Source of the DNA: Epiperipatus broadwayi
Taxonomy: Eukaryota > Onychophora > Udeonychophora > Euonychophora > Peripatidae
Length of the DNA: 64,000 nucleotides
Direction of reading: 5' to 3'
Assembly (NCBI GenBank): GCA_028023455.1
Contig: JAQFVV010006629.1
Coordinates: 498,001 to 562,000, forward strand
Shown: piece after piece, positions 41,101 to 56,100 of the stretch
Numbering within the stretch: position 1 is the first letter of the stretch
Layout of the letters: the number at the start of each line of letters is the position of its first letter
The notes under the pieces: generated by a model
Databases searched by the model: none
Seen by the model: only the letters and a program-made list of their open reading frames with translations
Told to the model about the DNA's origin: nothing
Made by a program: the position numbers and the translations under genes

Positions 41101-44100
41101 ATCAATAATTATTGACATTTGATTCCAAGCCTTGGTATGGATGACAAAATTTGCACATAATAGAGCATATATAATGTATTATTAGCATACATATATATAT
41201 ATATACAGATATTTGCAACAGGTATATACATTATGTACACACCTATATATTTTATTTTATACATATTAAGACATCAACAAGAATAATGTTTTAAAAAACT
41301 ATAATTAGTAATTTTTATAATTAACAAATAAAATGACCCCCCCCCTTTTTTTTTTTTCTTGACTGATCAATAAAGGTAATTGAAGACCAAATAAATTTAT
41401 TCCCTAAACCACATATGGCGAATTTGTAGTGCATGTGCCAAACTTGACGCATTAATATTTTTAATTTTGACACATTGAACTTTTTATTATAAAAAGTAAG
41501 ATTAGATCTTGTAATATAATACTGTAATCAAAAAACAACTTATTAATCATGAAAAAAAATTATAACAAAAATACAAATTCACTGAGTTTAAAAAAAAAAA
41601 AAAAATTCTTTTGGATTCATATTGATGACTAAACCCAAATGAATCCATAATTGTTTTTAACTTTTATTTTGCAATTGTTCCTTCTTTTTAAACTTTGAAA
41701 TTTTGTTTTTCATGGAAATTATTTTCAATAATGAAACTGATAAAAAAATAAAATTGTCATGTCTTGGTTGGAGTTATTTGAATTTATAAAATTGTTCAGT
41801 TTGACTTTAAATTTTAAAACATGAAAGTAAACGATTTAAATATAAATGTTAATAATTTTTTTTTCATAGTATAATAGTGTACTATAGAAATTTTTTTTTT
41901 CATGGTATATTATTATATTATAAAAAAATGTTAAATAAATATTTGTCTGTATCATATTGTATTTTATACAAAAATTGAATTATTACACACAAGTTGCATA
42001 ATGCACATTCATAGACAATAAAATTAGCTCCTGGCATTAAAAACATTGGGCATCCTGCCCTATTCTCTCATTAAATTTTTTTTTTTAAAAAGTCATATTT
42101 ATAATATTGTTATACGCTTCTTTGCACATCTTGTAATGATAATTGCTTCTGAAATTGAATAAGCATAAATAGTACTAAATCAGTGGTTTCAGGCTACCTT
42201 ATTGAAAAAGTTTTCATTACCTATTTGCTTATGTATTATAATTGTAGCACCCAGAAATTCCATTGTGAAGTAAACAAATTAATGTGTTCTTTATTGATTT
42301 CTAATTTTTTTATTTAATATTTTTTTAATATTTGGCTGAATGAAACAGTGCACGATAGTAGTTAGAACATTTATCTGCTATGTTGACAGTTCTAAGATTC
42401 AACTCCAAGTCAGCCAAAGCTTAACATTTGTTGAGATTCCAAGCAGGTTTAGAATTTTATTCTGTATAGCTGTTTCATAACCAGTTCATTTTGGTTCTAA
42501 ACAGATAAGTAGGGAGCTGTTTGAAAGATCTTTGTTTTGTAACAGACTATTTGGAAGACTATATCATCTACCTAGATTCTGTGTAAAATCAGTTTTTAGA
42601 TATAATAAAAAATATTTATTTGTTTTAATGTTTATTATTATTATCAGTCTTACTATTCAATAAAAATTGTATATTAAATAGCTATTCTTATCATTTCAGA
42701 ACATGCATTGCTTATGATCCAGTTATGATGCAGCATAAAAATCATGTTACACCGTAAGTATTTCCTTTTAAATTACATATGTGACACATATCATTATTGC
42801 AATTTTTTTTTGTTTTTGAAAATACAAAAAGTAATTCCTAAAAATTAGACACAATAAAAATTATCACTTAAATACTAGCACAAATAATTTCAAAAATTAC
42901 ATAACTCTTTTATTGAAAAGAAATATATTTTCTTAAAAAAGAGTGGACTCGGATATAGATTTTTTAAGAAGACGTCATTAAAAAAAATTTCTGTAAAATT
43001 ATGTTAAGACATAAAATAATTTTTTGTAAGGTTTCCTCTTTAAGAAAAACTTTAATGGAGACAATCTTGTTAATTATTTGCAGTAAATTCAATATTAATA
43101 ATAATATAAAGATAATATTGCAGTGTATTTTCCAATATTAGATTCAATTAATTAGTCAACTACTTCAAAAATTAATGAGGGGAAAAATAGCACTCATCAG
43201 TGAACTTTATCCAAAATCAATGAGATAATAAATAATCTTACAGATATTTTTGCACATGAATATGGATATAAAACTTTCAAAAAATTTTCAGCTACAAATA
43301 TATCCCTCAAGCAGATCCACAATAGTTTCAGTGCTACTAACAATCAAAGATATAAAATTTTTGATGATGTTTCAAGAAGAAGAAATATTTAAAGAAAAAT
43401 AATTTTGAATAAGCTAAATTAAATTTACCCTGTAGTTGTCCAACAAATTAATTGGTTTTCATTAAACTGTAGCTATATATTAATTATCTAGAATCTATTG
43501 CTAAATTTAATCTTTGTGAGGCTGTAGATTTTATCCTATTACTAAAGGATATTTAGTAGGCATTTATAAGAATAACAAACTTAATACCATTATCAGTCAT
43601 ATGCCTAAATTATACTTGATAAGTTTTTGTGGTTGCATTCAAATGTTTTTATTGGCAATTGCTTTAATAAACTAAATCATATATATATATATGATTTCAA
43701 AGAATTTTTGAAAGTTTGTTGCATTGTATGAATGCATGGCAATTTTTAAAAGAATTATAGTGACTAATTACAATTGAATGATATTAACCTTGAACATAAT
43801 GAAATATTGATCTCTTTAAATAATGAAATAGTCCAAATTATTTATTGCTTGAGAGATCATGAATTTGAACACCAGAAATGAAACATCTGGGTAACATTCC
43901 ATGGATCTTGAGCTCCAAAATCCCTACTCTATCAATATACCGAATCACATAGGGTATGATTTCTGAAATGATTATTAATATGAGAATATATCTCTTCATT
44001 TCATAAAATAGATTTTTTTTTAATGGTAATGTTTTCTCAAGACCAGGAATTTCTTAATTTTTAGCATGCCTCATATTGATTATTGCAGTACTCCATTGAT

Positions 44101-47100
44101 GAAAATCTCATATGTCGGGAAATGGCCATGAAGAAAAGGACTATCTCTGAAAGCAATAAAATAAAACTAGCAGCTCGCCAAAAATTTGAAAGCATATAGT
44201 AGAGATGTCTATAAATATTATAGGCATTAATACCTAATAAAATAGTGAACTTTTGATCACTGAATTCCTGTTGTATCTTTGGACGAAATTATACAATGCC
44301 TCAAATTTCAACAAATAAAAATAGATATCAAGGAAGTAAAAATGTGTTTATTATTTAAATTCTATAGTTGGGAAAAATGAATACTGGCTTGATCTTATCT
44401 TCAGTTACTATTTTTATTTTATGTTAAATCTATCATATCAAATTATAAATGTAATAAAAGTATGGTATCTGCATTTCAATATAACTAAACTCCTAATCCT
44501 AGCCCATATATAATAATAGGCGATTTCAGTTCTACATTTAAAAAAAATTTTCACATTGTCAACATTTTACCCAGAGGAAAAACAATCACAAATTTTAAAG
44601 AGTTTTATTGATTTGCTAGTTATATTTACCTGATGAATAGATGATATTTTGATTTTTCAATTTAGCTGGTTATCATACAAAACATCAGTACTTCTTGTTT
44701 TCTTTTTAGATCATTGTAATGCATGCAGAGTTAAGAATGCAATTAGCTCACCATAATGAACTATGATTTTTGTTAGATGATATAGCAGAACATTTATATT
44801 CTTATATCTTCTCCTTTACTTTTTTTGCATTCCTTCATATATATATTACTTATAATCAATCTCCACATATATATTTTAATGCAAATTTTTTTATATGCAA
44901 GTGCTCTGATGAAGACTGCAGGGCAGTTAAAATTGTTAGGAAATTAAAGGAATTATATAAAAAAAATTGCATTAAAGTGTATATGTGGAGATTGATTATA
45001 AGTAATATATATATGAACATTTATTATTAATTAGACTACCGCAAAATATTCACGCACCCCAGTCTAGGTTAGTCATAATGGTGATCATTGTGAGCAACAT
45101 TTCATGCAGGAAAGCTTTTTATACAGGCTTTGCTTATACACACTAAAATGTTGATGGAGTGTAGAAAATTATTACATGAAGTGGAAGCTTTATTGTTAAT
45201 AATGCCGATAAGTTGGCCACTCCCTTACGTAAAAAACCAGTGTGACCCTTTTTTGACATTTTGCAAAAGATAATTGTAAACAATGACTAAGAAATATTAA
45301 TTCCAAATGAAAATCTCAAAATACATTTTTTACTAATAAATGATTATTTATATTAATACCTAGGTTGAAATAGCAGTTATGTCTTATTTCAGAGACAAAT
45401 TTATACAATTTTTGTAACTGGTTAGTCAACTTGTACATATTCCTATTTTCCTTACTATTTCTTATGTGGAATTATAATCAAAAAAGTGAATGAGACTATC
45501 TTTGATAATGTGAATATTATTGCTTAACTAGTTTAAAAATATCACCAAATAAGATTTATGAATGTGTAAGATTTTAAAAAAAAATTACATTCACATGATA
45601 ATAACTAGTTAAATTTTGCCAAAATTCTGTTTTTCAAATTGAAAACATACCACAATACTTGCCTATATCATCTTTCAAAAGATCTATCTAATCCTCTGCA
45701 ACGGACTTTGAAGGGGGGGGGTATCATAATCATAATCTGGAGCAGTCAACATTTTGCAAACATATAGAATATTCTTTATATTTATTTTGTTTAATATGAA
45801 GTTTCTAGAATAGTAAGCCTTTTAACTAGATTAATCAAAAGTTTGCTATATATTATAAATATTTTAAATTATTAAACAAGGCAAAACTCTCTCCATACAG
45901 TAGTGTCACCCTGTGCCAACCAGAGTAATCAATGAATGCCAGAAGGCTTGTGCATAAAATCCCTATCTAGTGCCTATTCATCCAATATCCCCAGACTATT
46001 ACTCTGGATGGCACTACTGTATGGAGAGAGTTTTGCCTTGTTTAATAACAATTATGTGCTAGTATAAGAGATGGTGATCATGTGATGTTTAGTCTTTTAA
46101 ATTATAATAAATTAAAACAATTAGCATGAAAATTTCTATTGAATAAATTTTACAATATATGTGTTATTGGAATTGTGTTATAAAACTTAACAATAGCAAA
46201 TAATGAGATATATTTATTTTTGTTATTCACTAACATCACAATTTATATTCTACTTTTTTAAAATTGATTTTATATTTTCAGATCACATCCTGAGTGTCCA
46301 GAAAGACTTTCACAGATATTTGAGAAATTAAAGGAATATGGAATATTGGATCGATGTCTTGCTGTTCCAGTTAATAGTTTTTTCAGATAATCTTATTAGA
46401 TAAATTTTGGTTTAGATAATATATTTGATAACATTTTTATATTTTAATTTATATATCATCACTGAGTGAAAATTTCTAAGTTTAATTCAATTTCTTTAAA
46501 TATATTTGATAATATTTTTATATTTTAATTTATATATCATCACTGAATGAAAATTTCTAAGTTTAATTCAATTTCTTTAACCCATAATCGCTTCTGCATA
46601 TAATACAATATCCTCCATCCCACATGGGTCTCTTCCTGGATCTTTTACTATCTCTTGGAATCCAGTTTAAGACTTTAATTATTCATCTACTATCATCTCT
46701 TCTAGCAATATATTCAATCCAGCTTTATTTTAGTCTCAATTTTTTCAATGATGTGTGTGCTACTTGTTCTGTTGTCCATGTATTTTAATTTTGATCTCTT
46801 ATTACTCAACCCTACATCTCTCTATATTTCTTTGAGTTGTCTGAAGTCTCTATGTTATTTTTCCATTAAGTATTCAATTGTCATATTCAGATACAAAAAT
46901 TGATAAAATACATCTATTGAAAATTTTCTTTTTCAAGCAGAAAGGCATATTTTCTCTTCTGTTATTAATTTTATTTCTACCAAAACCACCTTTTTCCAAG
47001 TTTAATTTTTTTAAAGTTTCGATTCTGTATTAGTAATCTAATCAAGATATTTGTGGTTGTTATCTTATTCTGTATCATAATTATCAATCTTTATTTTCTT

Positions 47101-50100
47101 CTGAAAAAATCCATTCAACATTACTTTAGACTTTTCTTTAGTCCTAACTTTTTTTTCATTTTATAACTTTTGTAACATGTTTTGAAGATCAGAAATATTG
47201 TTTTCAGAAACAGCCATAACATCTTCAATATATAGATAACTTAAATTAGTTCCATATATTTTTACTCCCTTCATTTCCCTTTTTAATCTATGACTTTTCG
47301 TAAAACTATTGCAAAAAGTTTTGGTAATGTGTAATCATCTTGTCATAAACCCATGTCAATGTTTATCTTCTTAGTATTAGTATGTCATCTAAATTATAGT
47401 AACATTTTGATAAACACTTTTTAGAATATGATAGTATCCTGGACTCTTTAGAATTAATTTTCCCTTGTAGAAAATCTTTATAATATAGTAATTTAAGACA
47501 GGTTTACTGTATTAACTTTAAGCAGTTTTTAATAACATGCTTTATCATACAAAAAGCAGATAGAATTTATACTAGAACTTACTCAGGTATTTTGCATTGT
47601 TTTTCCTTTCTATTAATCACATTACTTCAGATGTTAAATAAGATTTGTAGTGAAGCTGTGCATATATGTGCAATTATATATTTATATGCTGGCTTCACTA
47701 TTCACTGTGGGTTAGCTAAGTTCCTATATCCAACCACAGTGAATGTATGTCCTTTTCCTTAAAATAAATGATGGCCCGCACAAATAGTTATGTAAGATGA
47801 AGAAGGAAATTATTTTAAAAAGTTAATGAAATAAAAAGAAAATTTAAAATTTTTTTTGTAACTATTTTGAAATATATGATAGCAGTAATAGATAATGTAA
47901 TTTCTTAATAAATACAACCTATTAAGAAAAGAATTGAATTTATAAAAAAAAAATTTAATTAGATAAAATATAGATAATAGGGGGAAATTGAAACAATTGG
48001 CATTATTCATTACTAATGAGTAATCTAATTAAAAATTGGAAAAAAACTTTTCTTTTGTTCCCTCTCTTAAGCCTGTTGAAGCTCTTGCTGAAGAATTATT
48101 TTATATTAAGAATTTTTCTGGAAGAAGTTTGCTGAAAAATTTTACAAAAGAAATTCACTGGGAAATCTTACTTGCTGTTCTTACTTCAAGCCATTGTCTG
48201 TTGTTTGTTCTACATATATAGGAAATCCAGGAATGTGTTACTCTGCAAAAATGCATGAGTAGATCTTTTTGCCTTCGCTCTCCTGTCCATCCCTGGGACC
48301 GGAGTCTGAACCATATGACCAGCCAGAGAACTAAAGAATTGCCTGCCCGATGCCTGCCCTATATCAGTGAATATCTACCATCAAAACATGAAACAAATTT
48401 GAAGAACCGAGAAGACCTGCTAGCAACATCAAATGAACCCATCTTGACCCATCCCCTCTAGTTACCGGTAACTATCCCCTTATTTAAAAATATATTTGTC
48501 TTTCTAAAATTAAATCTAGATTCATGTTTGTTTGTTTTTTGTTATTTAGGTATCTATATTTGAAAGTATATACATACATCTCGTAAATAATATTATATAT
48601 GTTTTTTTTCTTAATATTTTAATTGGTGTTGGTTTAATATGTATAATGGCTATGGTGAGTCTTATTAATTTAAGTGAAAATGTCTCACTGAAATTGATCG
48701 CCATTAATTAAGCATTTTATGTATATATTTTTTTTAAAAAAAGGAGAAAGAAAAAAGCAAACTCAGAAAGTGAACCCCTCTTTTTAGAAATAGTGTATTT
48801 TCCCATTAAATTCTAGTTATTCGTAAAAGATGTGATTTTAATTATTAATATTAAAACATTAAAAGCAAGGGACTGCAAAGTTTCCTTTGCTAAAATCCAC
48901 GGCAATACATGGAAGCTATTAAATATTCCTGTATCACAACCATCCATAGCAAATTTGTAAAATTATCATTATATATGTGTTTTCTTCATTAATTTGTCTG
49001 TCATATGTCCCTAACACCAATTATATTGGTCATATCTTGTCACCCAAGTTGCAAGTTATAATGTACTTTTTTTTTTTTTTTTTTATTGGATGAATAAAAT
49101 TCATCATTGAATAAAAAAAAGAAGATTTTATTTAGTTAAAGAAAAAAAAAAGATCTTTACCTATGTTCTTTGTTATATGCTTGTTTTTTTTTTTTTTTAG
49201 TCAATTAAAGGTCACGAATATATATATATTTCTGAAGAATGTAAATAAAAATAGATCTTCGTACTTTTATCTGTAAATGAGAGTATATATCTATATTAAA
49301 TTTTTTTTAAAATATGCATTGACTCTGTGGGTAGATGGGTTAAACTATAACTAATCATTAAAATATCAGCTCTTTTTGTATAAGTGATCTGAATTTTATA
49401 AAGGAAAAGTAGTAATTATTTTATAATAGATTTGTCTGTTTGGTTACACTTTCGTAATGTTTTATATACTTTTACAAATAAGGATTTTTTTTAAGTTAAA
49501 GGTTGTTTGACCGTATTTATATTATATTGCGTATTGGGTGATCTGTGGGTGTCTCGGCATGTGTTCAGCACTCTTTTTACCAAGTTTTTGTTTGGCTAAC
49601 ATACCTTCTTTGGGATCGCAATGAAAATTATAGATTGGATCTCATATCCTTCAAATATATATAAATGCATAACTGGACACAAGCAACAAACTCTGTGCCT
49701 CGATTCGGATCGTGTTTCAGCAAACGAATTCCATTTTCTCTAATTGAAGTTAGAGACTGAGAGCTATCCAGGCTCGTGTTAGACTCTTGGTTTTGCCATC
49801 ATGTCTCGGGACTTATCCTAGCTCACAATATTTGATCATCTTAGGACACAATATTTTACATTTGTATTTATTTTAAAAAAACCTTCTGTAAAATATTATT
49901 GGAATGTTTCTAACAAAACTGAAAAATATCTGTCGGGGTCACTATTAATTTTTAGTCATTAGAAGAAGGCTACACTTTAAATGCGTCCAAAATGTGTTTA
50001 GTTAGTTTAACCATTTATTTCTTATCATGTGCTCTTACCATATAGTTAATGAAATTCTGACTCTCTCTTTAAAGTGAGTAACCTGACCGTAGCTAGAAAT

Positions 50101-53100
50101 ATTCCCAAAAATTATTATGTGAATTTGTTTTTTTTTTTTTGTTCTCATGACATAAAAGAGATTTTCCTACATGTCTCTATATGGTTGCAGGGAAAATAGC
50201 CTGCTGCACAACTAATTAAGCTTTGTATATTCTGCTAATGTATATAATAAAGTTTCTTTTGTCTTTCATTCACTATTATTAAAAGTCTGTAGTATTGTTT
50301 TCTTTTATGATATATATATATATGTGTGTAAACCTGCTCATTATATATTAAAATTTCTTTTTATGGTCTCTTCTCTCCCTGACCACTAAACATACATTAA
50401 AGAATTCTTTTGAGGTTTGGGGAGTAAGTCGCTTGGTAGAAATCTGGAGGAGTAGGTGAGGTTCAAACCTCCTCTACCTATGTCTTTTGGTTTGGTTAAA
50501 GCAGCTCTACTTTTTTTTACCATTACAGTAGTTAATAACACTTCTTGGCTGATTTTCTCAATGAATATGGCATTCATAGTGACTATTAGAAATAAAAAAC
50601 TTTTGTGGTTTTCAATGTTGACTTGGCAAATAATTTCTTTAGCTCTGCTTGATGAAGTATATGTACAACATTGTTTCTACAAGATATAGACACCGAATGG
50701 AAGAATTAGTGTCTTTAGCTCCATATGTACACACTTATTTGCTTACATAATCTTTTCTTTTTTCAGTGTCTCACACCACTTTCTTTTAATATCATCAGGG
50801 ATTTTTTTCAAAATCTGTTATCAAAACAACTGTTACCCCTAATATTGTCTTGTACTTAAGTCTATACCATAATTGATATTTTTTTAATCAGGAAAATTTT
50901 AACATTCGAAAAGAAAAAAGACATTTTATGAAATCTAATTAAGTTCAAAAATCTAATGATTATTGGAATTCCACATTTGCCAAAATAAATATTATACTGT
51001 ACAAAATTTACTTACAAACCATATTTAATTAATAAAAATGCAGTTAGTGCTATACGAACCGTTCAAATATAATATTTTAGAATTGCAATGATAGAAGAGT
51101 TTTCATGATTTTATTTATAATAAAATAACAATATTGAGGACTTCTCCTATTTGTACTCTATAATAATAATTATTTACTTTTAACAAAGCATATTATTTAA
51201 TCTATGTTCTTTAGACATATTGAACCTTCTATAAATAAGTAGCCAAATACATTTTGATTATTATAAGGTTCTGATATTTTCTTTTTATAAAGTATTTGTG
51301 TACTTGTTGTGTTCAGGCAAGTCCACATTTAGGACTGGAAGCTGCCAGCTCAAAGCTGACTTGAGGCAAGCTATAAATGCAGCCAGAAGAGTCACTGTAT
51401 CTATTCATGAGGCAGGCTGTCAAGTGCAGTTAGAAATGGATAGAGAAATCTATAAGGGCAAATGTAGTCCCTTCTTCAACAGTTCACATTAGAACTAGTA
51501 GCTATACCCCACTAGACAGTAGCAGGCGGAGTATAGCTATCATTACTTAAACTGTAAATACATGTATAATAATATATTTTTAAAACATATGTATACTTCT
51601 TTGTATTTATATGTATAATCGTGACTAAACACAACAAGTCGACAAAATAGAAAAATTCTCTCTCGGCTGGAAAAAATGGTCCCTGCAGGTTGTTAAATTT
51701 TGTCATCATTCAGAAAAATTGACCGCAAATGTTATTGATGTGTCAATAAAATTTTGTATAATTGATCGAAAATGGTTACTTTTAGATTAAAAATAGAAAC
51801 TCCTCCCATTGGGTGAGTTGATAGATTTTGTATTTATCGGACATTAACAGTTTCTCAAATAGCTTGTCACATAATCATTGAAAGATCATTCCAAATAGTG
51901 ACTGACGTAAATTAAAAAGAAATTTTTCCTCTCTCACGATATAAAAAGGAGAAAAATAACAGAAAAGCTAATATTGGCTCAATATTAAGCATTCGATCCG
52001 GCTTACCTAGAGAATTGGCCAAGCTATAAAGATTCAATAATCTTTTATGTACAGGCTAATCAAATCAAAAGTCTTGAGTAATAAACAGACACCAGACTTA
52101 TGAGATCCTTAAATCACAAACATCAAAGATACCAAGTGATTTAGATTTTGACAAGGCATTATCTACTAACCAATTTATTTACTACTAAGCCCCTAATGAT
52201 AATGCAGACATATTATTTCAATCTTGTGTCCAATGGGAAGGAGAAAAAGCTAGAGATTTTGGTATTAGATTTTGTTCATTAGCATTAAAATGCGATTTTA
52301 AAGAGTTTTTAACAAAGCTCTTTGAGATTGTTTTATCTGCGGAATAAATGATCATAATCTTAAGAGTCAAACTACTAATGGATCCTGACATAAACTTTGA
52401 ATCGGCTTTGTCTTTTAACAACACTAGCAAAATCAACAGCTAGGCAAGCAAAACCATTGAAAAAAATAAATTATAATATTCAAAGTATTGAGCAGAACAC
52501 TGGGTTGGTCAAGCATCCAGCTGACAGCACAAATAATAACAAGTAAAAAGCGTTGTTACAGATGTGATGAACCGATACAAACACACACACAGATTGTCAA
52601 CTGCTATAGTGTTTACTTATTGTGAGCATGTTGGTCACACAAGAATTGCTTGTTTTAAAATGAAACAAGTAGCTAATGAGAGAAAGGATGAATCTATTCT
52701 AAAAAGCAAAAAAGATAATTTAAAGTCAAAAAAAAAACAAAAAACAAATTGCCTGCATAAACTGAGAAATAATATGCTGGTCACAGTGGAAATACTGGAC
52801 ACAGGGTCTGCAGTGTCCATAGTGTCAAACAAGACCTGATCTATCATTAACAAAATAATAAATTTCAGCTGCAAATCAATAACTGGTTACCAAGGAAAAC
52901 AAATAACATTCATTCTTGGGGCAGACAAGAATCAAAGTTACAATGCATAAAAAGACAATATATCTACCGCTGTTTTTAGCGTTTGGTGAATACAGCAATT
53001 TATTAGACCGTGATTGGTTCAGTCACTTAGGGTTTGTAGTGTCAAAAGTGAACCAGCTCACAACTATATTTTAAAAAGGGTTTACCCAAAAGTAATTAAT

Positions 53101-56100
53101 AATTTGGGTTTGAACCCTAAAATAATGCACAAAACTGTATAAGTGCAAAAAAAGCAGATAGGTACTGATGTCTTAAGCTGCATGTTGAAAAGCAACACCA
53201 TGTCCTAAGCTGCATGTTGAAAGGCACTACCAAATGGGTTCCAGCAATGGTGATTGGATCTAAAGAGCTTCAAACAATAGTGTTTAAAACTGCCGATGGA
53301 CAACATCATCATCGTAACAAGATCCATTTTAGGTTAAATGAACCTATAGTTCCACAACAAGCTATCAGCAAAACCTCATCAGATGAAAATAAGTGGCAAG
53401 CCAACAGTGATGTGGAATCCATGAATCTACAGCTCTCAAATCAGCCATCAGCAACTACATCAGATGAAATATTTGCAATCTACCAGTGATAAATCATCAG
53501 CCAGCTGTAATGGATCTTCAGCTCCAAGAACTCCAAATCATGACAATAGTGGATCTATTGACAACATCCAGGGAAGAAATCTTCTTCCAACACACCTGCA
53601 TGACTATGTTTGGAGCTGATTTTAGCCAGGAGTGAATGCCATATCTTAAACTTGCCTTCAAATAATGGACTAGTCCAGATTCCTTTCTTATCGCAATCGG
53701 ATTGAGCATTCATTGCTGTGAACCAATGTGTACATATAAAGATAACATACAGCCAGTGTACGTACTTTTAACTGGAATCAAGATTTTTTTTAATATTCAG
53801 GGAAGCCTGGAATTAATCTGTATTGTCTTCAGATTCTTGACTTTTTATTTATTTACTCGAATTTTTAATTTTAACATAGTGATGTATGGATAATGATTAT
53901 CTAAAGGGATTTTTCCACAATTAGTAATATCCACAATTCATGTTCATAATCAGGATCATAGGATTAAGGTATCTGGTTTTTTTTTCAGATTATTAGACAA
54001 TAGTCTTCTGTTTCCAGTCAGATAAAGGTGTTTTTTTTTTTAGCTCTTTTTGGATATCTAATATAGGATCAATTTTCTCTACGTGAGCTATTTCTTCCAA
54101 ATGGGTAGAATTTTTTCTTGTTTTTCCGAGAAAAAGACAGGCTTTTTTTTTTTAGTTTTTTTTAACAATATATATTGCTAATATTGATTTCTTTATTCCC
54201 ATTTAATTTTATTCCTTGATAAGATTCAAATAGTCTTACCTTTCCTAAACTTTCATTGGTCACACATTCAGATTAACAATATATTAGATAGTCTGCTGGT
54301 TTGAATCATCCAGTGATCAGTTTTAATTAATACTTGCTATATTCTATTGAATATTGTAGACATTTAGTTTTATAGAAAAGTGGTATATGGATAATGTGTA
54401 AACTTTATTTATTTTACATTTTTCTCTTGATTAAATGATATAAGATCCCATCCTGATAATCTCTTGTCGATTAGTTACTCATTGTGGCATTTTTGCATCT
54501 GGAATTTTGTTGGGTTTGACTACAAGGTATCTTGATCATTACTTCAATCATATGGAATAGATAATAAAGTAATCAGACTTCCAATGAGTAGCTATGATAA
54601 TTGAAAAGCAGTTGTTGAGATTAAGTGGAGAAATTGGAATCAGGATTGACTTTGGAAAAGGTCTTAAGCAAAGAAATCTGGCCTAAGTAAACATATCTAC
54701 TGCATCTGGAAAAGGAATACTGGATAAGATCAAAGAAAAGTACAAAGGAATATTAGATTATATAAGAAGAATTAAATAATTTAAAATATTCAGATAGCAT
54801 GGTACTCTTGAAATTATCTTATACAAATGTTTAATAAAGAAGTAAGAGATATGAGAAGTAGAATATATAAGTGACATTAAGCATGGTTGAAAAAAAAAAT
54901 TAATGATACTCAGTAATGATAAAATAAAGTTGACAACATAGAATGCCACAAGAAAATAAATTAATAACCAGAAGCAAATGTATGTTTACAGACTATGGAT
55001 GATATTAGCTAGATGAAAAAACATTGGATAAATCAAATTAGATGGACTCTCATATATATATATAACTAATATTATGTAGTTGTGAAACATTAATAATGAT
55101 AAATGCAATGAGAATAAATGTGGCTTTTGAAAGGATTTGCTCAACCAAATTGGCTAAATTAACAATTGCATCAAATTTTATTGAAGAAAGATAATCTGTT
55201 TAAACATATGTTATATATAATGATTGGACTAATTTTTGGAATTACTCAAGGCATCAACAAAAGAAGACAGTCTCCATAGATATCATTGATTATATTAAAG
55301 ATTGATATGAAATTACTTTGTATTCACTTTGCTTTCTTGCGAGAGATACATGAAATTATAGATTCATATTGATAGTTTATCTATAAACATTGAATATTGA
55401 ACCATAACTTCTGCAGATAATGAATAAGCTATTTAGTTTAATTATATTAATAAAAATTGCGATTTTCTGCTGGAAATTTATGGCATATATCTTTATTTGA
55501 ATGAAATCTAATAAATAATTAAGTTGTAGTTTCTTAAAAACTATTCAAAATATTGTACCAATTTTTTTTTTTTTTTTTGATTTATCACAAATAAATGTAG
55601 ATATAAAATCTGTTGTATTCACTATTATAAAAAATTACTAATTTATCAAGTTTTTAAAATCTGATTTATATTTAGATTGCAAACAACTTTGCAAGCTTGA
55701 ATATATGCAGATAGGCAATTTGTATATAATTTTTCTGAAACATTTTCATTAATTTCATTCTAAATTAAAATTATATATATATGTATTTTCAGTCATAGAA
55801 CTACTTTGAGTTTTTTCTGTTTCTTAATTGTTAGGAAAAAAGTGATTGTTATTTTGAGAATTATAAACACAAATTTTTAAAGAAATTTATTATATATTGC
55901 TATTTTGTTTGTAATCCTTATTTCACATGTAATGTGCATATATTGTTCTGAATATACTACTAAATATTTTTTATGGTATATTATTGGTTAGCAACATCGT
56001 AAGGGGAGAATTACTTACATTGTTATTAAAATAATTTTTATTCCTATATATTTTTAGACAAGAAAAGCTACTGTGGAAGAACTCTCTCTTATTCATAGGT

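Noticed and set aside
44770-45030. 86-codon plus-strand frame
   Set aside because: It is the read-through of a hairpin element; the two halves are reverse complements and no domain is present.
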